From: Mesodorylaimus sp. YZB2_4
Taxonomy: Eukaryota > Nematoda > Enoplea > Dorylaimida > Dorylaimidae
Length of the DNA stretch: 64,000 bases
Assembly: GCA_030248295.1 (NCBI GenBank)
Contig: JASANH010000908.1
Location: forward strand, 1 to 64,000
Direction: 5' to 3'
Below the pieces are notes generated by a model. The model saw nothing but the letters and a program-made list of their open reading frames with translations. It was not told the origin of the DNA and made no database searches. The position numbers were made by a program, and so were the translations under genes. Below, piece by piece: positions 48,600 to 59,019 of the stretch; the stretch's first letter is position 1; each line of letters opens with the position of its first letter.

Positions 48600-49170
48600 T
48601 CGCCCAGCGAACAATTGCCCGTGATTCGACTCAGCGAGATTGGATCGAATGCTCCCGAGCTGGACCATCTTCGCCTTCAACACCATGGGGGAGTGTAAAC
48701 CGTTTGATCCGAATATGCCGATTTTGGTCGAATCTACACCTGTCGCGACTCTCGCGATAATGACCTTTCCTTCTTCTCATCGAACCATCACATCACTTTT
48801 CAACTCACTAAACTTTCTCATTGGCTTTTCCTGAAACAATCCAGGTTTCCACATGCACATTCTAGCTCACTCTCTGCTTCTAACCCAAACAGATTTCTTT
48901 TTCTACCCACATTGCTTTCTCCTTAGCTATTCTGTGCCTATATGCTGTGGGATGATATTTCAGTGTGCAGTAAACGACTGGCGAAATTCAGCTGTCTTCT
49001 CTTCTGTGGGAAAACATCGCTACAACACCAAGCCATGGAGGTCAATCCGCCGTTGACGGAGGTGGGCCACGTCATGTCTCAGATGTTGGGAGTTGGGCGG
49101 AAGATCCATCTAATTCCTGGTTTGAGTTTGGTCTCCCTGATGGGTTTCGAGACAATCAGCGGATATTAAT
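48600..49170 (+). pseudogene. UBASH3/STS-like histidine phosphatase fragment, copy D
   Basis: One frame reads LDRMLPSWTIFAFNTMGE and CKPFDPNMPILVES (compare LDRVFPSWTTLAFNTMGE in the copy at 59.4 kb). About 270 bp later VNPPLTEVGHVMSQM continues the same alignment. The RHG motif upstream is eroded. The gap could be an insertion or a former intron. It is more diverged than copies A-C and F. Confidence 0.6.
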
Positions 49171-49599
49171 GTCCTGAAAAACGTGGCTTTGCTTCAATTC
49201 GTTGTCACTGCAGTTTTCCTGCCCAAGGCTCCTACGGGCAATCCGACAGAACATACAACTCGAGACACAGAGCTAAAAATTTGAGCCATGCCCTTATCAA
49301 GGACTAAGAAAAAGGGCTTCCCTAGTTGTGTCAAGTTAAAGTATCGTCGCCTACCATACCTTCCGGATGCTCACAATCCTTTGCTATACTGCGCATATGC
49401 AGGGAATATGTAGCGAGAGAGATCTGTATCGTACTTTTCTGAGAGCAAAAAAAAGGATGCGACTGTTTAGGTCGTTAGCCCATGCTACCCTCGCTGACTG
49501 CTGGATGATTTGGGGAGCCTAAAATATCTGCATTGACAGCTTTTAAACAATTTTTTGGGCGAATGACCAAATCATTTTTTGCTTGATACGGAGCTGCTG
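49171..49599. other. Unassigned stretch
   Basis: Nothing recognised. Confidence 0.4.
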
Positions 49600-50110
49600 A
49601 TATTTATTAGCATACTGCATATTCTATCCATTGGCAAAAATTCTAATGCACGCAATACATCAGTGTGCTTAATCAGTCACACGCCAAACCTGACAATTGA
49701 CGGCATGGTACTGGACGTTGCGGAAAAAGTCAAGTGCTTGGGAGTGACCTTATCAGCGGATATGAAATTCAGGGAGCACGTCTCCGAAATCTCATCTTCA
49801 TCCCGATCAATGATCAGTGCACTGCACCTAAAATTAGGCCGGAACTGTCCACCGCAGGTCTTTAAGGCAATCTTTGAAGCCTGTATTCGGGTGAAGCTTG
49901 ACTACGGCTGTCAAATCTACGATCCAACTGTCAAGGAAGACATAGATAAATTGGAGAGTACCAAAGAATACGCTTTGCGCCTTTTGACCAAAAACTGGAC
50001 CGCAAACTACACCCGGGCCCTATCTGAATGCGGCTGGAGAACAATTGGCAATCGAAGAAAAATTCTCAAACTGTGTCATTTTACAAATTTGTCTCTGGCG
50101 AGCATGATCG
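49600..50110 (+). mobile_element. Non-LTR retrotransposon (LINE) 3' fragment of reverse transcriptase
   Basis: An open frame from 49579 contains KCLGVTLSADMKFREHVSEI, then ACIRVKLDYGCQIYDPTVKE, DIDKLESTKEYALRLLT and GWRTIGNRRKILKLCHF. This is the C-terminal thumb region of jockey/CR1-type reverse transcriptases (LGv.l...l.w..Hv..i ... R..LEYgc.vW.P ... le.vQ..a.R.i). The fingers/palm with the catalytic YxDD and the endonuclease are absent, as in a 5'-truncated insertion. The following Lys/Glu-rich codons (50170-50245) are low-complexity A-rich sequence, probably near the 3' end. Confidence 0.75.
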
Positions 50111-50249
50111 ACTTCTCACATTTTTCTTTTGTTTTCCATTTATTGTTACGCGGAATGTTCATGTGCCCCCCTATTTTACAAAAAAGAAAGAAGAACAACA
50201 AAGAAAACAAAGAAAAAAGAGAAAAAAGGATAAATACTCTACATTTTAA

Positions 50250-50917
50250 AGACAGGGCTCCCACGATGCCCTGAAAAACCCTGATTTTCAGTCCTCACCC
50301 TGAAAACCTTAAAAAACCCTGAAATTCTGGATTCTCTGCCCAAAAACCCGAAAAAACCTTAATTTGCGCGCGCTATCGCGACTCTAGCATCCCAGATTCT
50401 AGCATACTCGAACGCGAGCTGGTCATGCTTTGGTGCCTTATTGCTCTAGATTCAGCGTCACTTGCATGTAGATATATTATACAACGGAACAGAGAGCTAA
50501 GGGAAGCATGCATCAATTTTGCATCAGCTGTATAAATTCATTAAAGTGAACAAATCGGTTTGACAGTAAAAAGCGATATTTAGAATATGTGTGGCCGGAC
50601 ATGTAGGTACGAATCAAAATGCATTAAGCACAGTTCAGTATGAATTTCGCGCCTATCGCGCTTCTTACCGTTAGTCGCCAACATAGTGTGATGTAGTTAC
50701 CGAGCTAACTGATGTCTAGGGGCGAACGTTCACTAACTCAAACTACACCGCATTCAGAACAGCTTACCAAACGATCGTGCGTATGGAGTGAATCGACCAA
50801 GCGTGGTACGGCGTGGAAAGCGAGCCATCACATTAGCTTTCACTGGCGACGTGTGCGGCAGCAGCGTAAAGAAGAACAATGATGATAACCGTCAAGACAT
50901 CGAAAGACATTTTGAGG
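50250..50917. other. Unassigned stretch
   Basis: AT-rich, no gene recognised. It probably includes the 3' UTR of the minus-strand chitinase-like gene. Confidence 0.4.
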
Positions 50918-51360
50918 TCAGTCGCACGTCTTGATGGCCGGGTTAAAAACGAGCCCGTTTCCGCAAGACAGCTTGGCCGGGGAAGCGCATACGCCACCGC
51001 AGATGTAGAACTTGTCGCAGGCTGCTGGATCGGCGTATTGGCCTGCTCCTGCGCATTTGAATAGGCCTGATGGATTGGGTGCTGGACTCGGGCTTGGCTT
51101 TGGCGTCGGGTCTGTGTTTGGTTGTGATGGAGGCTGGGAAATCGATGGACCCTGCAAGGAGAACGTTCTCATCATGCGATTTGCGTGTTGTCATACACGA
51201 GTATGCATACTTCACCGCCACCCAGCTTCGCCATCATGGCATTCATCAAAGGATATTTTCCCTTGCTGGGAGGACAAATGCCCTGAAAGTCGTCCAAATC
51301 CAGAGTCCACACGAACGCGCCACCGTATCCACCCTTTTTTACCCAGTCCAAGATGGTTAA
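50918..51360 (-). CDS. Chitinase (GH18) 3' end with CBM14 chitin-binding domain, partial
   Basis: Two minus-strand exons: ~51360-51211 reads WVKKGGYGGAFVWTLDLDDF and ICPPSKGKYPLMNAMMAKL, the last strand and helix of a GH18 chitinase barrel, and 51151-50918 reads a Pro/Ser/Thr-rich linker (QPPSQPNTDPTPKPSPSPAP) and a peritrophin-A-type domain with six Cys (FKCAG...ACDKFYICGG..ASPAKLSCGNGLVFN..IKTCD). The splice (GTATGC...TTGCAG) is phase 0. The barrel and its DxxDxDxE catalytic motif are missing; upstream lies a C/T low-complexity tract that breaks the gene. Expected role of the full enzyme: secreted chitin hydrolysis in cuticle or gut. Confidence 0.75.
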
Positions 51361-51660
51361 TCTCCTTTTTTTTTCCTTCCTTTTCTTTTCCCCCAGCGAG
51401 GCTTTCTTCTCTACCCTTACCTCCTTCCTCTTTCTAACGCACCCACCTCCGTTGCCCCGCCGGCCGCCCCCCTTCCCGCACCCCCCCCAAAGCTTCCTCC
51501 TCCCTCCATACCAAATCCCCCCCCTACCCCGTCGCCCCCTTTTTATTTTGCGCTTCCTCCCGTTCTAAAACTCCCTTTCCCCCAACCCCACAACCTCAAA
51601 TACATAAACACAAAAAATAAAAAACCCCCCAAAAACCACCCCCCCCCCCCAGTACCAGTA
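51361..51660. repeat. C/T-rich low-complexity tract between two gene ends
   Basis: About 300 bases almost purely C and T with several C-runs. It abuts the 5' side of the chitinase 3' end and the 3' side of the Zeste/Myb-like gene, so it replaces expected coding sequence of both. Assembly damage is a real possibility. Confidence 0.8.
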
Positions 51661-52533
51661 CCATACACAACACGCATGTGCGCTGTTATCCCGCCGTGAT
51701 GTGCCGTTGCCCACTGACGATGAGCCAGCAGCTAATGAAGTGACGGTGCTAACTGGGGTCGCCGAAATCGCTTTAAACGCACTAGTTGCGCAAGTCGATT
51801 CAGCAATCAAAGGGGAAGCAATTTTTGGCGATGTTTTAGAGGAAGCTGCAATACGTGGTATTTGTGTGAGCTGTTCATGCTGGTAAACTCGAAAGACGTC
51901 TTGGCTTTCAGTGATTTCGTTGATGACATTATCTTCCCATTGTTCTAAGATCGGAAGACCAGCGACTTGCGACGAATTATGTCCCAAAATACTCAAATCG
52001 GCAGCATGGACCTGAAAGATGTTTTGATATGTATGGAAAGTGGACAAATAGGGATGTGAAGGGGCCGGAGGAGGAGGCTAGCGCCAAGTGGACTTCCATT
52101 TTTAGAAATTTGTAAATTGGACATAAAATTGCCAGTACAGTATGCTGGAAGTGGACACCAAGTATGGTGTATTTCATTCCACTGAGTAGCGCATTTTAGC
52201 AGAATGAAATAACAAATGAGATCAGTCGGCTTCACTGTAATTTATTACCCACTTCTCCGTAAGTGGCTGCTCCGCCACCTTCGGCCCCAGTCGCCGCATA
52301 TGTGTCTCGTTTCGATTTCGCGTCCCGTTCCCAGTTATCCCACGTACAATCTCGCAAATGTTTGGATAAGGAGTGAATCCGTACGTTTCCCTGCAAATAT
52401 CATCGATCTCCATCCACGCCTTTTGTTTCTTCTGTTTCGAATTCTTATCCGAAAATTTGCCTTCAATAACTGGCAATCTTTCGCCAATTAATTGAATCAC
52501 GATAAGTTTTTGTTGGTCGGACGATAAAGGCAT
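51660..52533 (-). CDS. Zeste/Myb-SANT-like DNA-binding protein, partial 3' end
   Basis: Exon 1 (52533-52249) starts MPLSSDQQKLIVIQLIGERL and continues IEGKFSDKNSKQKKQKAWME, resembling the N-terminal Myb/SANT-like domain of zeste-type or transposon-derived regulators, where acidic, Trp and basic helices bind DNA. Exon 2 begins at 52011 after a TTTCAG acceptor (donor GTAATA, phase 0) with VHAADLSILGHNSS, followed by Ser/Thr/Ala-rich sequence to about 51660, where a C-run tract destroys the frame. Function is likely sequence-specific DNA binding, but the family match is by eye and the 3' end is unknown. Confidence 0.5.
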
Positions 52534-52534
52534 T

Positions 52535-53357
52535 TTCGAAGTCTAAATATATGAACATGCAGTACGTAACATATTACACCGCATTTCGCACCTTACTCTA
52601 AAAAGCAAGCACTTTTGATCAGATAAAATTTCAATTTTGAGTTAAGGAAATAAGCCGACCAGTAAATTAAACGAATTAGTAGATACAAAGCTGAAGTATC
52701 TGAAAGATATCTATACTAAACGTAATAGAGACCGAGAAGAGACCTATCTTATCTCGATTTTCTACTCTTGCCGTCGGCGTCGCCCATTAGCAGACGACAA
52801 TTTTGTGCCTGCGCATTATCTCTTGGCCCCCACCCCGGCGTCCGTCCATCCGTCCGTCCGTTCACCCGTTTTGCAGGAGTGGCTGGTGAAACACCCGTCG
52901 GACGGACTCGTCCAGGACGGGCCCGTTTTAGACGGACGGACGGATCCGTTAACCGAGACATGGTGAAACGGGGCCCAGGAATACTTACGGCTTGCGCACT
53001 CCAGTCACGGGTTCTTCCCGATAGCGTAAAGTAGCCCTTGTCCAGCCAGCCTGAGGATGAGGTTAGCCTATTGTATTCTCGCGATGTTCATGCTTTCATG
53101 TCTTTGTCTTTTCGAACTACGGCTCAGTCAAAAATAGTTTAATTATAGATCGTGATGATTTATATGATATTTAAAAATCAAACGGCGTCATCTATAACGC
53201 ATGCTCACTATCGCTTTCTCTTAATCAGCATTCCTGCTCGCTCAAATAGTCTCATTCGGATTTTGCTGACGATAGCAGGCTCGACAGAGAGCCCTATATC
53301 TAAAAAGGGACGTCTACTCCTTAAGAAGCGGAGGCTGCGGGGATAGATTTTGCTTAC
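52535..53357. other. Unassigned stretch with CCGTCCGT repeats
   Basis: At 52840-52960 CCGTCCGTCCGTT and its complement AACGG.. ACGGACGGACGG are spaced ~80 bp apart as an imperfect inverted repeat. Otherwise nothing was recognised. Confidence 0.5.
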
Positions 53358-53580
53358 TTGTCCAGGCCTCCGACCATATTTTCAGTGTCAGCCTCGTCGA
53401 TGTTGTCCGTGAAGCTAGCCCTTGTACCGCACATTTGACACAGCCTTCAGTTTGATCACCTTCTCCGATTTGGGCACTTGACGGAGGATGTGATCGAATC
53501 CTACTCGACCCATGGCCTGATCTAAGCTGGCCACGATAACGTGAAATCCAGCGTGGGCCAGACGGTCGGAGATTCATTTT
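53358..53580 (-). pseudogene. Thymidine kinase 1-like exon, frameshifted
   Basis: The minus strand reads ISDRLAHAGFHVIVASLDQA, then GFDHILRQVPKSEKVIKLKA. After a one-base frame change comes ASFTDNIDEADTENMVGGLD followed by K and GTAAGC. The order HAG..VIVA.LD...R..F..IL..VP.SE.V.KL.AV, then AS.T....E.E.VGG.DK is that of cytosolic TK1. The normal metal-binding Cys pair after KL.AV is changed (SNVRY). Neither the P-loop exon nor downstream exons were found. Called a fragment of a decayed or badly assembled gene. Confidence 0.55.
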
Positions 53581-53608
53581 TTCAAAACCATTTCTCCCTG
53601 ACCTTGCA

Positions 53609-53935
53609 TTACGTGTAGGGGGAGGCAAGACTGCGCAACCAAGCGAGAGCGACGTCTTCAGCGTCAAATCCCTCTCCCTGGTTGCCAGCAAAAGCATGGT
53701 CAACAAACCGAAAACCGTCTGCCGCGGTCCTCTGCGCGCCCTCCCGATGGGTGCTTGAAGAAAGAACGTGATCGAGGAGATCAGCGACGGACGACTCGCT
53801 TGATCCGTCCTCGCCTCCTCGTGTGAATGTTGTGTGGACACTGTCGTGAATAGTGCTACACATGCCGTCGAAATGTAGCACTGCCAACGAAGGTAACTTT
53901 GGCAATTGGATCGCTGGATAATATGATCTTGTCAA
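53609..53935 (-). other. Open frame with weak resemblance to BEL/Pao gag
   Basis: The 108-aa frame begins MTRSYYPAIQLPKLPSLAVL. The LPKL...F stretch recalls the start of BEL/Pao gag, but the Trp and YL motifs expected next are absent. It overlaps other open frames and could be chance. Confidence 0.2.
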
Positions 53936-54194
53936 TAATCCGATGCAGTGGCATTTGCCAGCGTGTGTTGCGTCGAACTATGTCCAGTTTTTGTTTGATC
54001 CAGCATCTACCGAGTGGTCCAGGTTTGGAAACTAATTCTTATATGCCTTAATATCTTGCGCAGGACTACAGCCTCGGACAGCACTATCCACTTCGCCAGT
54101 ATCTCTAACATGGTTTTTTGATGACCGCCGCCGTACAAACATGAATTTGCGACAGCGATGTACCCGTCTCTCCACTCGTAGCACCACTAGGGCA

Positions 54195-54340
54195 CCAGGT
54201 GGTTCCCCCCCCCCCAGCCTGGCGTGCCTTTGCAACGTTTAGGCCTTGCAAAGCCACTATTGTAACCAAGGATCTAACCCACGGTGAGCCCGTCAACTTG
54301 CTACCAAGAAGTACGGAGAGACAAATGCTGGACTATCCCT
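54195..54340 (-). repeat. Diverged SINE family 1 head
   Basis: The minus strand gives TTTGTCTCTCCGTACTTCTT and a box-B-like GGGTTAGATCC, alignable with the first ~140 bp of the SINE at 39.7 kb. Confidence 0.5.
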
Positions 54341-54561
54341 TTTGTTACCTTTCTGCTAAAATGAGATTCACAAAAAAACAGCAGTCACTTTCCTTCTTTA
54401 GGCTCCTCATCTACTTTACAATGGGAGTCCTCTGCTATTATAGCCATCCACTGCTTGAACTGGCAAATCAAATTAAACAAAACAGTCCTGCAATCGCGAG
54501 ACCTTCACTGCTAGCTTCGCCGCGCGCTTGGTCGGTCGGTCTCGTCGCCCCATCTGGCGAC

Positions 54562-55276
54562 ATGGGTTGCTGATGCTCCCGAAGTATAAGTGACCCGAAG
54601 TCGCGTTCGAGCAACCAAGATGATTCCAAATAGCCAACTGAGCGGATTCAATCCCACCGACAGCCATCCAATTGTGGTGTCCATCGCATTCGCTCTCGCT
54701 CCCGTCCTCAACGCGTATGATCAGCAATGTTTCGTTCTTCCGCTATTTTGTCAATTACTGCCAACTCCTTTTTTCAGGGCCAAAAACCGCAGAGGGGATC
54801 TACTACGTGGTTTTGTGGACCTGTGATGGGCGCTCGAGCTTGGAGATCTCGATGAGCAGAGGCGATCGAGCGATGTAAGCCGATACCGATGATGACGCGT
54901 AAGCGCGCAAGCAGACCGGCACGGGCTACGTCCAACGAAACTTCGTGGCCAGAGTCGGGTCATTGGAACCAAACCGTGAGTGTCTAAATCAACTCTACGA
55001 ATCTGTTACTGCGCCACTCAAGTTTTTTTCTTGAATTTCAGCTGGTTTTTCGGTCGACTCACGATCGTCAGTCGATATTCTGCAGACGAAATGCTCAACT
55101 GGACTCCAGACGGCACATTCCTCATTCGACAACACGACAAGCTCGGGGGCCGCACTTATAAGCAGAGTGCGTCATGGGAAGAAACATCTCGCTAAACTGC
55201 CCTCTTTTCAGGGTACGTTCTCAGCTTGCAAGCCGCACACCGCCCGAAGCCTTATTTGAGCACAAGTGAGCGCGAA
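54562..55276 (+). pseudogene. Src-type tyrosine-kinase SH3-SH2 fragment with stop codons
   Basis: From an acceptor at 54777 the frame reads GIYYVVLWTCDGRSS, LEISMSRGDRAM, stop, ADTDDDA, stop, ARKQTGTGYVQRNFVARVGS: a whole SH3 domain (ALYDY-like start, GD, GYvp.NfVa) with TAA at two places. Exons 55041-55169 (WFFGRLTIVSRYSADEML, DGTFLIRQHD) and 55212-55275 (RYVLSLQAAH) form the first half of an SH2 domain, with Arg in FLIR for phosphotyrosine binding. The SH3-SH2 junction is one base out of phase. A possible first exon at 54562 begins MGC, as in myristoylated Src kinases, but also has stops. No kinase domain was found downstream. Confidence 0.65.
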
Positions 55277-55279
55277 AAC

Positions 55280-56610
55280 GCCGCGAATTCCACAGCATCG
55301 GTCATCAGCAATTCGCGTCGTTGCAGTAGCTGGTGTCTGGTGTCATTGTCCTCCCATTCATTCCATCCCATGGTCACATTGTTACGCCAGCACAATGCAC
55401 AATTTGATGCCGCATCTGCAGTAGTTCGTTGCACGTTTACCGTAAAGAAACTCAATGGGCATAATCCTTGATTTTGCCAAATTGAGTTTCGAATTGTTGC
55501 AACGCTTTTTATTTATGCCCTAACAATTTAGTTGACCCCCGTGAGTTGCTTGTTGCACTGCACTACCAAGTGAGCATGTCGAGCTGGTAAAATGAATGCT
55601 TGCGCGAATAGTAAATACGCAACAACGCTGCTGTGCCTTACACTGCAGGACCAGAGGCAAAAAAAAACAAAATACCGGTTGCAAATCGTTTTTTTCGATT
55701 CTTAAGAGTTGAAGTATTGAAAACTAAAGTGGAGAAATCAAAATTTCACATGTACACTATTGCGTAAACGAATGTTGAGCCCAAAAACGCAGACACTACA
55801 TGGCGTGGAGACGGGTGATGGCAGAGCTTGCCTGGGTGGGCAAAACGACTTCCCCAGCCTTGTCAGTCTTGTTTTCAGACCCATGTTTACTTGTAAACAA
55901 AGTGCTAACTTCACAAACACCAGCTAAAGTATTTCAGATACTGGACATGTTCTGCATTCCAACCCGCTTATCGTGCCGCGTTTGCTACTTGGTATATTGC
56001 CGAATCACAACTCTAACGCATCTTGCCGTTCCGTAGACAAACGTTGCCAGTGCTTCACTGGTAGGAACCTTTGATGTTGGCACCCATAGCTACATTAGTG
56101 ACTGCTGTAATCTTACTATACTTCGACACGCATCTTCTGTCATCATGTGCATGTAATATCTTGTCGTCCGGCCACCACCGAATGTACGCAGACGACTTGA
56201 TCTCTCACTTCGACTTGGCTTAAAGGTGCGACCCAACCACATTATCAACATCGCTTTAGTCACTAAAATACGCGGAATGCACCAAAACTTGCAAAACCAG
56301 CATCCGCCTTGACGGCACTTGGACAAACCCAACATTGCCCAACTAAAAAATATATCTATAACTCATTATACACAGTTTTCGAAAAACTAAATGTAATCTG
56401 CTTCAAGTGATTCTGCTCAGTGTATGCAACGTTTAATGACGGCTTCACTACTAACTCAATTTGTGCTAAAATTTCCCGCTCATCCTACAAAAACCACACT
56501 GCTTCAAACTAAATTTCCACCAGATATGAAATTATTGATCCTCTGATTGCATGCGGCTTTGCAGTTTGCTATCTTGCAAAATTTTCCTGCAACCTGCCGA
56601 TATAGCAATA
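55280..56610. other. Unassigned 1.3-kb stretch
   Basis: It was searched by eye for the remainder of the SH2 and for kinase motifs (HRDL, DFG); none was seen. Confidence 0.4.
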
Positions 56611-56738
56611 CCCCCACTAAAAAAGGTCCATAAAATGGACCACGGCCAAGGGCTTAGGAATAGAGAAACAAACCTGCCACCCAAAAACCTGAAAAATTTC
56701 TCGCCACCACGAGCTTCTCTATTCCTAAGCCCCTGACA
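56611..56738. mobile_element. Small MITE, copy 1
   Basis: AAGGGCTTAGGAATAGAGAA near the left end and TTCTCTATTCCTAAGCCCC near the right are inverted terminal repeats. The whole ~125-bp block recurs inverted at 57119-57243. Confidence 0.8.
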
Positions 56739-57118
56739 TGTCGTAGCGTTCTACGTAGCTGCAAGCATGCTACACCTTTCTGCTATGTGGTCACTACACT
56801 TACGTTCTAAAACGTCAAATACCCATATCAAATAGACCTTGCTGTTTCACACTATAGTTAAAAAACACATTCCTTACAGCCGCTGTTACCATCACAGTCC
56901 TTGCAAACCTGACTTGACTACACCGACAAAACAGATTAACCATTTACCCAATGCACAGTTTAATTGCACCACCAACCAAAACCCTGCACCTCACTGTAAC
57001 AAGCCATAACACCGCAACGTGTTTACTGACCGTAATCGACAAATGCCACACATGCTTCTATGCATTATGACTCGACGGGCAATACATATTGCCCACGCTA
57101 CATCTATAGCGAATGCAT

Positions 57119-57243
57119 GTCAGGGCTTAGGAATTGAGAAGCTCGTGGTGGCGGGAAATTTTTCAGGTTTTTTTGGTGGCAGGTTTGTTTCTCTATTCCT
57201 AAGCCCTTGGCCGTGGTCCATATGGACCCACTTTTAGTGGGGT
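57119..57243. mobile_element. Small MITE, copy 2 (inverted)
   Basis: Same family as 56611-56738, opposite orientation, ~90% similar by eye including the flanking GGACCACGGCC and CCACTAAAA. It truncates the UBASH3-like fragment that starts right after it. The 380 bp between the copies is otherwise unassigned. Confidence 0.8.
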
Positions 57244-57246
57244 TTT

Positions 57247-57380
57247 TAATGCGGATGAAATGCGAGCGTTTGATCTTCAAGCCGACAGCAAATACTCGCC
57301 GATATTTCCTGTTGTGAGTTTGGTCACCTGGCGGGATATGAGTCGATCGCCATTACAGCATTACTTCAGGCTTGCAGAAG
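57247..57380 (+). pseudogene. UBASH3/STS-like histidine phosphatase fragment, copy E
   Basis: It reads NADEMRAFDLQADSKYSPIF, matching TADEIRAFHLQADTEYSPIF of the copy at 59.4-60.0 kb, then SLVTWRDMSRSP. Both sides are truncated, the left at the MITE boundary. Confidence 0.6.
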
Positions 57381-57477
57381 TTAATCAAAATTGAAAACAA
57401 ACGATTGGAGAAAAAGCAGAATCGAATGGACCGACGAATTTCGTTAGTTTATTCGAACAGAGCACGTTGAATTAATG

Positions 57478-58347
57478 GGATGTTTTGATACCGGCGAAGA
57501 TGTAAGTGCTTCTAGACTTTTTGTCGTCGATTTTCAGTGATCGATGGGCTTATATCGATTTTATCAGTCTATTACCGCATGTTTTTTGTCGTTTTAATTG
57601 CATATTGTTTTCGTTTTGTAGATTTCCAGCTGGTCCTCTCTTCGTCCAAGTAAGTCTTGTTTCGCTTCTTTCACTTCGTACAGGGTTTTTTCCTTACAGG
57701 GTCAATTTTTGCGATTATTCGGCACGAAAGCTTTGCCAGAATCGTTTTTTTATTTTCTCGAACAGGCTCTACGGCGGAAACTCGCATGTTCTACGAAAGA
57801 AATCACTTTTGAACTCTTAAGAATTTTATCGTTTTTAATTTTCCATTTAGTGTTTATGGTACATTAGCTATTCAAAAAGACTGTCGCCTTGAAATTAGTG
57901 AGCTCTTTTTTTTAAGAACTGTATTCGGTTTTGTGAACTGGTTTTTTCGCAGGCGTGATTTTACTGCAGTGTTCCAGTTCCAGTTGCAAAATGCACGAGC
58001 AAGGAAGACTGATTTGTTCTTTTTTATCTTTGACCACTCAATTTTTTACCTACAGTTCTGGACGATGACCAACCGCAATGGTGCAAATTGTAATGGACCG
58101 CAATGGAGTGGTAATCTTCTTTTGTCCGCTCGAAGTGCCGGTGCTGCGGATGCATTCGATGGAACTGGTGCCTTTTGTTTCTCGATTCGAATTGTAAGTG
58201 CTTGAAGTACACCACGAATGTCTGACTGCATGCAATGCGTTCGGTTCACGTAATAGACCTGTGCGCACTACTTGCGCAGGTTCAGTTTTATTCTTTATTT
58301 CAGAACCACCATGATCCGCACACAAAATTTGAAAATTTTTTCTGTTG
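57478..58347 (+). other. Possible small multi-exon gene, unrecognised
   Basis: Good splice signals mark short exons. ATGGGATGTTTTGATACCGG (57478-57504) ends at GTAAGT; 57622-57651 lies between TTTTGTAG and GTAAGT; an exon at ~57701 starts GGTCAATTTT. A cleaner exon at 58055-58194 (FWTMTNRNGANCNGPQWSG ... AFCFSIRI) is followed by a last exon at 58303-58347 ending in TGA, phase 0. No domain was recognised and the exons were not joined into one confident frame. It may be a fast-evolving or decayed gene. Confidence 0.25.
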
Positions 58348-58349
58348 AT

Positions 58350-59010
58350 TTCTTTTTCAGATAACGGGGCGCAATATCGAAAATGTTTTATTACAAAAGG
58401 ACATCGTAACTATGTTCAACTGGGTTGAGTTGAGAAAGTTACGATGAATTTTCGCCCCATCTCTGCCTGTTCCAGATGTTTGGTAGATTTATTTGTCGCA
58501 TTTCCACGAGACTTCTCCGTCCTAACGCGTTTTCTTGATATTAGGCCCCTAACTTTAAGAAATCCTTGCAAATCAACATCGTAGAGTCTTTAAGGATTGT
58601 CAAGTTTACATTTTTGAGTGATTTTCGAGTCATTTTAGTCTCCACTTTATTAAAACAATACACTCTTTCTTTGACGATCTTTGAATTTTCCCGCTAAGAT
58701 TCTCAGGCTCCTTATTGTAGCGGGGTTGATGACCAGCTGGCCGAAAGGAGGAACATCCGCACATCCACGCTTCTAACTTCACACTTACACTGCCTTTGTT
58801 TAACCGTTGTGCCACAAAAAGCGACTCATGATCAGGGGTCGCTGTTACTATCGTCTACTTTTGTAAACTTCCAGTATCTCTGCATTTTTACATTTTCATT
58901 ATTTTCTATACTTTCTATACTGTATCTTACACTTTGATTATTTTTCCACATTTCAAAATTTTTTTTTTTACAAATTGAGTATTTCTGAATATTTTCACAT
59001 TTTGATACAG
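58350..59010. other. Unassigned AT-rich stretch
   Basis: No gene was recognised. Confidence 0.4.
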
Positions 59011-59019
59011 TAGAAGGGC

